The notes under the pieces are model-generated. The model was given only the letters and a program-made list of their open reading frames with translations, was not told the origin of the DNA and searched no databases. The position numbers and the translations under genes were made by a program. 64,000 nucleotides of DNA. It comes from Crossaster papposus. Lineage: Eukaryota > Echinodermata > Asteroidea > Velatida > Solasteridae. The DNA is taken from NCBI GenBank assembly GCA_037893245.1, contig JBAIAA010000751.1, positions 1,240,001-1,304,000 on the forward strand, given 5' to 3'. The first letter of the stretch is position 1, and each line of letters begins with the position of its first letter. Shown one piece after another: positions 1 through 10,200 of this stretch.

Positions 1-21
1 CCTTCGTCTTGGATATATCAC

Positions 22-112
22 ATAATTGCTCGGAAAATTCCGATCAGAATTGTGCATTTGCATGTGACTTCGCGTGCATAATCGCGTGATGTAACACGCA
101 TACAAATGCTGA
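22..112. repeat. Dispersed repeat fragment (copy 1)
   Basis: An AT-rich stretch with the words ATAATTGCTCGGAAAATTC and ACACGCATACAAAT. A similar stretch is present near 21825-21965, so this is probably a diverged copy of a dispersed repeat rather than gene sequence. Family unknown. Confidence 0.4.
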
Positions 113-1262
113 CTTATTAGGTTCTGTACGTCGCAGTGCGCGACTTGTACGGACATGCTGTGTGTGTAGCATCGCATATAGTTTGGTGAGCAATGTTGAA
201 CTGATTGTGGATGAAGCGATCAATGTTACAGCAAATTAAGAAACTGGGGTTCGGAAAGCTAAAAGGTCATCAGGTCAGTGCTCTTCGTCAATTTATACGT
301 GGCCATGATTTGTTTGTTCATTACCTGATTACTGGGTTTGACAAGAGTGTAATTCGAGAAGGTACACGTATACTGTATACGTTACCTGACTGACCAGCTC
401 CTTACTGAAACATGAACTTCCTCCAGTGAGCAATTAAGCGTTATTATTCTTTGACGTGCCTGTTGAATTATATATGAGTGGTCAAGACGTACTATAGCCG
501 AATGTTTTTTGGCGTACATTAGAGGATGCCCGCATCGACAGCCTATGTGCGTTGCATTGTGTATGCTACTTCTCATACGGCAGCTAGCGTCTTGCAACCA
601 AGACTAGCCTAGGCCTAGGCCTAGCCCTAGCCCTACACTATGGCCCCCGCACTAGAGTAGACTGTGCTGTATTGCCATAAATGCAAAAAGTTAGAAATAA
701 TTTAGTTTGTTCACGGTCATTTTTTTAATTATATTTTTCTCTTAAACTTACCATAGCGTCTCAATATTTCGTCAAAATTTGGACTTTTCTATGGTTCCGT
801 CTGGTGTAATTTGTCTCTGAATGTGCGACATAAAGTCGCAACTTTCTTTATCGATGAAGACGCGATAAAATATGGCGGATAACATCTTGGGGTTTTAACG
901 AGTTGCGTATCACATGCACATGATGCACGGTAATGTATTATGCAGTATCATCGTAATTTATACAGACGTGACACATGTACAGTGGGTGCGCCGAGTACAG
1001 TGAATTGTAGGCCCGCCAATATGTTAGAGTGAATGATCCGAAACTATCGAAAGTGATCCAAAACTGTCGCGTTATCAGTCCAGTATGAAAGCTAGGATTT
1101 ATTTCTCTTTAAATTGAGCCTGTGTGAAAATTAAGTTGAAGAGGAGGAATTTCACCATAAAACCATGTCACTTGGACACGGAAACTCAGAACATGGGCAG
1201 ATGCAGGGGCCAGGGGCCTGCAGCAGTTTGTATTAAAAGTGAATCAAAACTATTTCATTACC
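113..1262. other. Region upstream of DYNLL, no gene seen
   Basis: No convincing coding frame. A short run of CCTAGG/CCCTAG units lies at 608-635. A 5' untranslated exon and promoter of the downstream dynein light chain gene should lie in or before this region, but I cannot place them. Confidence 0.4.
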
Positions 1263-1533
1263 TCCAAATAGGCACTTAGGGAGACAATCCCATAGAGATG
1301 TACACAAACTTAAAACAGTCCTAACTTGTTTACCATAACCCTTTTCTCTAAGATTTTCGAGATTTATGCTATTTAGACCAAAATCTGTCGTTCTAGGACA
1401 AAAATAACTCCCAAATATTGTTTTTTAGGGTAGCTAGACACTTAGGGAGACACTGAAATGTCTCCCTAAGTGCCACTGTCTCCTTATTACCTAAAAACTT
1501 ACGCTAATTTGTCTCCCCAAGTGCCTATTTGGA
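1263..1533. mobile_element. TIR element (MITE), CACTTAGGGAGAC family
   Basis: The ends form an inverted repeat of about 25 bp, reading TCCAAATAGGCACTTAGGGA on the left and its complement with one or two changes on the right. Two further inverted copies of the CACTTAGGGAGAC motif lie inside at about 1438-1476. It has no coding capacity, so it is a non-autonomous DNA transposon. It sits about 100 bp before the DYNLL coding exon, probably in its 5' UTR intron. Confidence 0.75.
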
Positions 1534-1643
1534 AGAATTAGGATTAAGCTTAATCCGAGATCTTAATTTTTAGTGTATTTAGGCCTATCATTTTTACACC
1601 ATTATGAACAGAATGTTTCTGGTTTTTTGCTCCAACAGACACA

Positions 1644-1913
1644 ATGTCCGAGAGAAAAGCTGTCATCAAGAATGCGGACATGTCCGAAGACATGCAGCAG
1701 GATGCCGTGGACTGTGCCACCCAAGCCCTGGAGAAATTCAACATTGAGAAGGACATCGCAGCCTATATCAAGAAGGAGTTCGACAAGAAGTACAACCCCA
1801 CCTGGCACTGCATTGTGGGAAGGAACTTCGGCAGCTACGTCACGCACGAGACCAAGCACTTCATCTATTTCTACCTGGGTCAAGTCGCTGTGCTGCTCTA
1901 CAAGTCGGGATGA
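1644..1913 (+). CDS. DYNLL: Dynein light chain LC8-type (DYNLL1/2 orthologue)
   Basis: This encodes an 89-residue protein nearly identical to vertebrate DYNLL1/2, the cytoplasmic dynein light chain. LC8 dimers bind short linear motifs in many partners (dynein intermediate chain, BIM, myosin V and others) in the cytoplasm and axoneme. Hallmarks are [13 protein letters not shown] at residues 6-18, [13 protein letters not shown] near 51-63, [15 protein letters not shown] near 66-80 and the terminal KSG. Length and start match the family exactly. The ATG follows a polypyrimidine-CAACAG acceptor by 5 bases, so an upstream non-coding exon is expected. The coding frame has no intron, whereas human DYNLL1 has one within the coding region. 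It is convergent with COQ5. Identification is secure; whether it is called DYNLL1 or DYNLL2 is meaningless before the vertebrate duplication. Confidence 0.97.
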   Translation: MSERKAVIKNADMSEDMQQDAVDCATQALEKFNIEKDIAAYIKKEFDKKYNPTWHCIVGRNFGSYVTHETKHFIYFYLGQVAVLLYKSG

Positions 1914-2079
1914 AACTTGTTGAGTTTAGATGTGCTTCTCGTGAAGTTTGTTTTTGTTTAAAATGCAAAATCCCTTTTTAATGGATTTTTCCAGTTAAAA
2001 AAGAAAACAGAAAAAACAGCCACAGACTTGTGGTGAGAAGATCCTTTCTGTCTAGTTTCTTCTTATCACTTTCGTTGTA

Positions 2080-2085
2080 AATAAA
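2080..2085 (+). promoter_or_regulatory. Polyadenylation signal of DYNLL
   Basis: Canonical AATAAA about 165 nt after the DYNLL stop codon, followed by T-rich sequence. It is the likely 3' end signal of the light chain mRNA. Confidence 0.65.
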
Positions 2086-2603
2086 TAATCTGAATTCAAT
2101 ACTCTTATAAGTTGTCTTATGAAGGTTTTCGTCCAGAAATGAGTGAATTTGAAATAGTAGTTTTAAACAAAATTAAAGGGACATTATGTCCTGGAAGTGC
2201 CAAATTGGGCTACAAAACACGTTTAGAACGAAATGTTGTTCATCGGAAAGAGCATTTAAAAGTAGGATATAGACATCAAAACAACCATTCTACAAAAACT
2301 GGGCGTTATTGTGTTATTCTTGTTTACGAGTTTTGGGGTCACTTTTAGTGTGCATGTACATGTATTCGTGATTCCAGCCGGAAAGTGTTCGCCTTTTGCG
2401 GACGTGTAAGAAACCGCATTGGTGCTGTGTGCAATTTATGGGAAACACAACGTGTATTAAACATTAAACAAAAATGACAGGAAAAACGTATTCGTACACC
2501 ATTGTGACGGATGTAAACAACCAGGGTTTTTCCGTCTTTTCTCAGGAATTGTAAGACATTAGGTTGGTTTCCTTTCAACTATATGTTTGAAATAGGATAA
2601 GTA

Positions 2604-2822
2604 TTAACCAGTTTGCGCCGGATGACGTATATAAACGCACAGTTTTCCCCAGATTCAAAACGGATGACGCATAAACACGCCACGAGCAAGGCCGGAAATG
2701 TCTGTCAGCAGCGAGCAAGGCCAGAAATGTGTGGGTGTGCTTCCTGGTACTACTGGTACTATCGCACTGAACCTGCCTCGGATCAAGTTTTGTTAAAAAT
2801 AATCCCGGTGCGAACTGGTTAA
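2604..2822. mobile_element. TTAA-ended TIR element, AACCAGTTCGCGCC family (copy 1)
   Basis: About 219 bp bounded by TTAA, with inverted ends reading TTAACCAGTTYGCGCCGG. Three more copies lie at 30368, 36193 and 50656. Every copy carries the internal words TATATAAACGCA, AAAACGGATGA and GGGTGTGCTTCC. It is non-coding. The TTAA plus CC start is the signature of piggyBac-type elements, so this is probably a piggyBac-mobilised MITE. Confidence 0.8.
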
Positions 2823-3077
2823 AACAATCCAAAACATGATATTTTGGGATATTTCAGGACATAGTACCCCTTTAAGGATGTTTGTGAAAGAGTAGGGGAA
2901 GGTAAAATGATTACTTTCAATGCGGCACATACGTACTAATGGTGTATCTTTTTTCCAGTGGGGAACTCTAACTTCCCTACAGGACGATGCTACCATGAGG
3001 TACATGTATTCCTTTTGAGACTGTTCCGGGTATGAAATAGATTTATAACTAAAATAAATACATACACTGATAACATA

Positions 3078-3206
3078 TGTGACCCAGCACGAGTAAATGA
3101 GACACTTTGAGGCAAAAATGAACATTGAGATTTTGATTTCCTCATTTAAAGCCGTTTAGCTTTAAATGATGAAATCAAAATCTCAATTTTCATGTGCTGG
3201 GTCACA
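3078..3206. mobile_element. TA-flanked foldback MITE, TGTGACCCAGCAC ends
   Basis: A 129-bp element between TA dinucleotides. It is nearly a single hairpin: TGTGACCCAGCAC on the left, its complement on the right, and a second inverted repeat (TTGAGATTTTGAT) in the arms. The TA target and TIR point to Tc1/mariner-type transposition. It is one of seven elements in the window that start with TGTGACC. Confidence 0.85.
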
Positions 3207-3564
3207 TATACTTTACGAATGGGCATTCCAAGATTTGGATCTTTCTTATTTTGTTCATCAAATTTGTATTTCAAAGGATTTAGTTTCCATATGTGGCATT
3301 TTTTATTATAATTCCTCATGTCATCAATTATAATGTTCACAATTTGAAGAAAGTGAATTCCTTTCTGACACAACTTCACAAATCTTATTGTCTCAGGAAG
3401 ATATTTTTTTCATTTTCAAACTGTTATGGTTTTTATTCCAATCTGTGTTACTTTTCCAGTACCAGGAATTTAGATAAGATCTATAAACACATCAAATTCA
3501 ATGACTTTTTCTATGGGAAGTATTGTTCAATCCTTATACATATATACAATGTATTCCTGATACT

Positions 3565-3943
3565 TTAACCCCTTGATACCGGTGTAGCATGAATTTCAGA
3601 CTATGAAATCCGGACTCGTTTGTAAATTGTAGTATTGTGCATGCTTAAGTGGAGATAATTAGGAGCTTGACATGTCACATGAGAGGGTTTAACCAATAAT
3701 AGGAAGAAAGGGTCCGATTTTCATAGGAGTCTGATTTGTATATAACACCGGTATTAATTCCTCACTCACCGGAGTTTACACATGACTGCACAGCAGCCTT
3801 TGACCAGCAGCTACCTTGCACAATGGACCTGAGTGTATAGCTGTGGAACACAGGGTGTTCTACAGCATAGCACAGCTGACAAACAGCACTCCGGACGGAT
3901 TAGTAGGCTGGGCAATAGCCGCTTTTTGGCGTCAAGGGGTTAA
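3565..3943. mobile_element. TTAA-ended TIR element, TTAACCCCTTGA ends
   Basis: A 379-bp element starting TTAACCCCTTGATACCGG and ending GCGTCAAGGGGTTAA. It is non-coding. The TTAA followed by CCC is the piggyBac-type end. It lies between the convergent DYNLL and COQ5 genes, downstream of the COQ5 stop. Confidence 0.75.
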
Positions 3944-4139
3944 GGAATCCTGAAACTATTCTAACAATTTCTAGTCAAAATGTTATTGCAATGAGATTTG
4001 TTTCTGATATGTTATTTGGATAATTGATGGTTCTCCATAAAAATTGCTATAAGCTGTTTGCTGTTGCGTGCTCAATTGTTGTGCAATAAACTTGACCAAC
4101 AAGTTATTGACAATAAAAAATTATAAAAAAAGATAACTC

Positions 4140-4241
4140 TTATAATTTAAAACCAGAGTGTATGGCAGCAATTCCAAATGAAAGGTTTTCATAGTTTACC
4201 ACTGAGAATCCTGCATCCCGAATCATTGCTGCAAACTCCTC
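4140..4241 (-). CDS. COQ5: COQ5 exon 7 (last coding exon)
   Basis: Encodes residues 304-336 and the TAA stop: [12 protein letters not shown], then [13 protein letters not shown], the conserved C-terminus of COQ5/UbiE. The acceptor is TTTTGTTCAG, phase 0. Confidence 0.93.
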   Translation of the reverse strand, partial: EEFAAMIRDAGFSVVNYENLSFGIAAIHSGFKL

Positions 4242-7200
4242 CTGAACAAAAAAGATAAAGTTGTGAGATCAAGGATATCACATGTTAGTTTTTGTCCAAA
4301 CTATACAAACTTCAAATGCACCTACAAAATCAGTATAAGATTACAATCTTTCTCGTACCTGGCAACAAAATTGTAAAGTGTGCAGAAATTGTTTTAATTT
4401 GAAAAATCCATTTTCTACCATGTAAAGTAAATGCAAAACAAAAGTTGCATTGATCTGATTATTTTTCTTTTCCAAAATTCCGACATTGTCTATAGAAGCT
4501 AGAGTTGTATTCGAGTCTCTGCAAGTCTGTTCAGAAGTCTGTTCAGAAGTCTGTTCAGAAGTCTGTTCAGAAGTCTGTTCAGAAGTCTGTTCAGAAGTCT
4601 GTTCAGAAGTCTGTTCAGAAGTCTGTTCAGAAGTCTGTTCAGAAGTCTGTTCAGAAGTCTGTTCAGAAGTCTGTTCAGAAGTCTGTTCAGAAGTCTGTTC
4701 AGAAGTCTGTTCAGAAGTCTGTTCACAAGTCTGTTCACAAGTCTCTTCACAAGTCCTTTCACAAGTCTGTTCACAAGTCTGTTCACAAGTCTGTTCACAA
4801 GTCCTTTCCCAAGTCTGTTCACCAGTCTGTTCACAAGTCTGCATGTTCACAAGTCTGTTCACAAGTCCTTTCACAAGTCCTTTCACAAGTCCTTTCACAA
4901 GTCCGTTCACAAGTCTGTTCACAAGTCTGTTCACAAGTCCGTTCACAAGTCCTTTCACAAGTCCTTTCACAAGTCCTTTCACAAGTCCTTTCACAAGTCC
5001 TTTCACAAGTCCTTTCACAAGTCCGTTCACAAGTCCGTTCACAAGTCCTTTCACAAGTCTGTTCACAAGTCCTTTCACAAGTCTGTTCACAAGTCTGTTC
5101 ACAAGTCTGTTCACAAGTCTGTTCACAAGTCTGCATGTTCACAAGTCTGTTCACAAGTCCTTTCACAAGTCTGTTCACAAGTCTGTTCACAAGTCTGCAT
5201 GTTCACAAGTCTGTTCACAAGTCCTTTCACAAGTCCTTTCACAAGTCCTTTCACAAGTCCTTTCACAAGTCCTTTCACAAGTCCTTTCACAAGTCCTTTC
5301 ACAAGTCCTTTCACAAGTCCTTTCACAAGTCCTTTCACAAGTCCTTTCACAAGTCCTTTCACAAGTCCTTTCACAAGTCCTTTCACAAGTCCTTTCACAA
5401 GTCCTTTCACAAGTCCTTTCACAAGTCCTTTCACAAGTCCTTTCACAAGTCCTTTCACAAGTCCTTTCACAAGTCCTTTCACAAGTTCCTTTCACAAGTC
5501 CTTTCACAAGTCCTTTCACAAGTCCTTTCACAAGTCCTTTCACAAGTCCATTCACAAGTCCATTCACAAGTCCATTCACAAGTCCTTTCACAAGTCCTTT
5601 CACAAGTCCTTTCACAAGTCCTTTCACAAGTCCTTTCACAAGTCCATTCACAAGTCCATTCACAAGTCCATTCACAAGTCCATTCACAAGTCCTTTCACA
5701 AGTCCTTTCACACGTCCTTTCACACGTCCGTTCACACGTCCATTCACACGTCCATTCACACGTCCATTTACACGTCCTTTTACATGTCCGTTCACAAGTC
5801 CGTCCGTTCACAAGTCCGTTCACAAGTCCGTTCACAAGTCCGTTCACAAGTCCGTTCACAAGTCCGTTCACAAGTCCGTTCACAAGTCCGTTCACAAGTC
5901 CGTTCACAAGTCCGTTCACAAGTCCGTTCACAAGTCCGTTCACAAGTCCGTTCACAAGTCCGTTCACAAGCCCAGTCACAAGCCCAGTCACAAGCCCAGT
6001 CACAAGCCCAGTCACAAGCCCAGTCACACGCCCAGTCACACGCCCAGTCACACGCCCAGTCACACGCCCAGTCACACGCCCAGTCACACGCCCAGTCACA
6101 CGTCCAGTCACATGTCAAGTCACACGTCAAGTCACACGTCAAGTCACAAGTCAAAAGTCAAGTCACAAGACATTTCATAAAGACAGTCGCAAGTAACTGG
6201 TTGAACAATAGGAATGCTTTTGATATTCAGTTTATTTGAATAGCACGCGACTTGACTTGGGATTGAAGAACTTGTGATGGACTTGCAGGGACTCAAATGT
6301 AACTCTAATTGAATCTCATTGAAAGTACAAACAAAGGAGCATACCTGATTTGGAAATTGTCTGATGCTCTCTACTAGGTACTGATAGGACTTCCAGTCTG
6401 ATGCTATGACTTGTCCGAGGACGGGTATAACTTGGAAAGAGTAGCTGTCATATAAACTTGGAGAAAAAAAAGGATAGCATGATGCAAAGAATCTGTAACA
6501 ATTGCAAATGGAAGAATGCTTTTGACTACCAATTTTAAAGGCTCACCTTCTAAGAAGTGGGTTGTTGACTTGGCTGAACTCGAGGCACATAAACCGCCCC
6601 CCAGGAACAAGTACTCTGTGTGCCTCAATAAGAGCCTACAGAATAGAGAAGTTGTACAGTCAACTGAGACTATTGAAGAATTGATTTTCTTAAGGTTTTA
6701 AGCAGATCAAGGTGAAAAAGTAGGAGATAAGTAGAATCACAATTTTTAAAAATCAGAATAAACTAGGATTTTTGCAGGCTTTCAGGAGTAGTTTTTATTG
6801 ATACTCAGCCATGTCCATAAGCATCATAATCCTAATTTAGCCTGTTCTGTACTCATGTCACTTGTGCTCGGTCTGCAACTACAAGATATTGGAAGTACAG
6901 TTGCAGTACCCATACAACTGTAGCCAAAGCCCTTCATTGTGCTTCATTTATACGATAAATACGATAAATACGATAAATTATTGTGCATTATACGATAGTG
7001 TGTACTGTTATGACAAATATTCAATGAGATTTCATTTTTTTGGAGTTGAGGGAAAGAATATGAAATAGTAGGAATTGCACGAAAAAGGCAAGAAAAGTAG
7101 GAGCAACGATAAACAAAATAGGAAAAAAGTAGAGAAAGTAGTAATACTTGAAAGCCTGTGTTTTAAAGGTAGGATGCACCATTTGCAAATATTGACATTT

Positions 7201-10200
7201 TTAAATACCGAATTATTAAGAAATATCTTACTTATTTAAGTAAATAATGATTCTATAGGCATCCAGCAAAATGATTGCGCCAGAATTCCTGTAATTGTTC
7301 CAAAAAATTTGATGCTTATCTCAGCATCTATAATTGTAAAACTTCGGACAGGTCAGTTAAACGATATTTACTACAAAATACAACCTCCCAAAATGCACCC
7401 ATTCCTGATATTTCAAGCAATTATCAATGGTGTATCCTACCTTTGTGGTAATATTTCTATACACAAAATATATACAAATATATGTGGCTAACTTGAGCCT
7501 AATTGTTAGATTAAAAATTTGGGTCAAGTTTTAAAAATCTAACTGAAACCCCCCCCCTCCCCTTTAACTAACAAAAATCAAAAGCCAACCTACCAACCTC
7601 TTCAATGTGTGTGACATTTCGTATGCCAAATGCTATTGTGTATGCATCTACTGACTCGCTTGCGATAGGCAGTTCCTCTGCATTGCCAACAACCCATGAA
7701 ATACCTTGGAAAGGAGAATACAAGTACAGAGAAATTGCTTGCCAGTATCTGAAAGCAAGTTCAACCCAGTACATGTAGTACCACTGGTTGATTAGAAGTT
7801 GATTCATGAAGGATGTCACAAATGCATAAGTTGGTTGAATATAACAAAAAAGTTCATCACCTAAAATGTCTTGGTCCTTGCATCTTGCCGTACTAGATAT
7901 ACGAGGGGTGACTGATGTAAGTCCGTGGCTATAAGGTAGAAGATGAGCTACTGTATACAGTTTTCACTGAATCTGAAGTTCCATTTGTTGAATGATTAGA
8001 CGTTTGAAAAGGGTCGCACTATCACCGGAGCCTACTACGCTGTTCTTCTAAAACGGCTTTGGGATTCTTTTAAAAAAGACTCGGCAAAGAAAGCTTACAA
8101 GAGGGGTGCTCTTCCACCAGGAAAATATCCGGTCTACCTGGCCATGGCTGCCATCCAGAAATGTAGATTTAAACTAGTTGAACACCCGCCCTGCCTGTTC
8201 TTTCAGATTTGGCACCCGCTGACCTCTTCCCGAAGTTGAAGGAGATCGGTGGTCGCCATTTTGCCTTAGGTGATGTCATTGATGCTGTTGACCACTTACG
8301 TAGGGTGTCGTGGCCGAGTGGATAAGAACACCGAACTCAAGCTCTGGTGTTTCTGTTCCACAGAGTTTGGGTTCGAGTCCCGGTCATGACACTTGTGTCC
8401 CTGAGCAAGACACTTAACTATAATTGCTTCTCTCCACCCAGGGGTAAAATGGGTACCTGTGAGGGCAGAGATGGTTATTGTGATTGATTTAGCCTAGTAG
8501 CGCATATATTGCAGCACAGGCTGTATACTCCCCAAGGAGCTGAGATGGTTTAAGGATTAAAAATGGCCCAGTGACCAGGGGTAATAATGTTGGAAGCGCT
8601 TTGAGATGCCCTTATATAAGCGCTATATAAATCCAAGATATTATTATTATTACTCTGGGCCCAAGCTTGACGATGGCTTCTTAGATCCATAATTTGTTTA
8701 TGCTGGTATTAATATAGAAGGGGACTATGTTGAAAAAATAGGTTTGATTTTCTAAGACTGACTCCTTCTACTAAGGCCACAAACAAATCAATCACCGCTC
8801 GTACATGGTTAGTAGTGATCAGTGAAGTAACCAAATCAGGTAATGCTGCCCAGTCAAAGATTATTCCAACTACAATGTACAAGTGTGAGTTTGGAGTTAT
8901 TCAGACTATGGTTATACATACTTTATAATAATAATAATAATAATAATTGGGGAGGCTAATCATCCTTACTCGCAGCTGGTGTGCTGAATTGCGAAGGACG
9001 CAGCTACAACGTGGTCGAGTCGCTGGCACGTAAAGGCGCCTATGGCAGCCGGCCACATCGACTCATTATGACTACGGAGCACAGCCTGAGATCGAAAGTG
9101 TTTGATTTTTCAGGAGGGAGGAAAACCGGATGACCTGGAAAATACCCTTGTGGCACAGGAGAGAACCAACGCACAACTCTACTCACATATGGCCCGGCCG
9201 GGAATCGAACCCGAGCCACATTGGTGAGAGGCAAATGCTTTACACACAAGCCACCCATGCCACCCACACTCAAACTTGCTCTCGGCATTGATGGCTACAA
9301 AAATCAACCGACAAAGAACTTGACAAACCGACCTTCTGTCAAGCCCCTTTCTTCAGCTCTTTGCCGTCCGACTTGCAGCATCGACAGATTGATGTCGCAG
9401 ACAGTCACCCTCGTGTCATCCCTCCATTCAGACCTCTCCTCCTCCTCCGAGACGCGGTCATAGTCGGAGGACGAACTGTCCGAGTCGGAGGATGAGCTGC
9501 TTTCGGCGTGCTGCGTGCTGGTTTGCCTTGCAAAAGAGGTGCTGCTGAGTTGGGCGTTTCGGACAAAGTCCATGAAACGGAAGGCAATGTCTCCTAGCAA
9601 AACAAAATGTAAGTAAACAACAGAGGAATATTTTATTATTGTATTACTCCATGATGTCTGTAAGCCAGCACTTATTGAATTAAGCACAATTTCGTCTTTC
9701 AAAAAAATTGTGATTTCCTTAGCTTTTTCTGCTAATTTTGGTACCTTTGAAAAAGTGGATTACATTGTCACTAAATTTTTTCGCCATTTTAGATTTTACA
9801 CAATGGCTATTAGAGGTTTTCGCTAAACCAGTTCCCGCCCGGATTATTTTGACATTGACCGAGCCCAGGCACGCGGAATGGTTTTTTATAAACCTCAATC
9901 CGAGAAAGGTTCAGGCCGGCATCTGTGAGTAGCACACCCCGACATATCCGGTCTCGCTCGCTGTGAGCCGGTTGCTGAAAGATATTTCCGGCCTAGCCTT
10001 AACTGCATTGGCGCGTGCGCGTTCCTTCACTAACCCCTGGCCATGAGGTATACGTAAACGATGCTGACTGGCTATTTAGTGCGTACTGCGCGCGTATTTC
10101 GAAAAACTGCACCTCTGCGAGTACCAAAACCTGTAATCACACATTTTGGCCAGCTTTTTGTAAAAGCACCATAGCACAGTGGTCTAGAAATTTGAATTTA

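Noticed and set aside
4486-6239. Several open frames of 110-564 codons on both strands (VCSE, FTSP, HKSF, NRLV repeats)
   Set aside because: All lie in the 12-bp array. A unit divisible by three without stops keeps many frames open; there is no unique sequence, start context or domain.
8305-8392. A tRNA-Leu gene
   Set aside because: The acceptor arm pairs, but the anticodon stem has mismatches and a SINE body and (ATT)n tail follow. Other tRNA-like heads fail in the same way.
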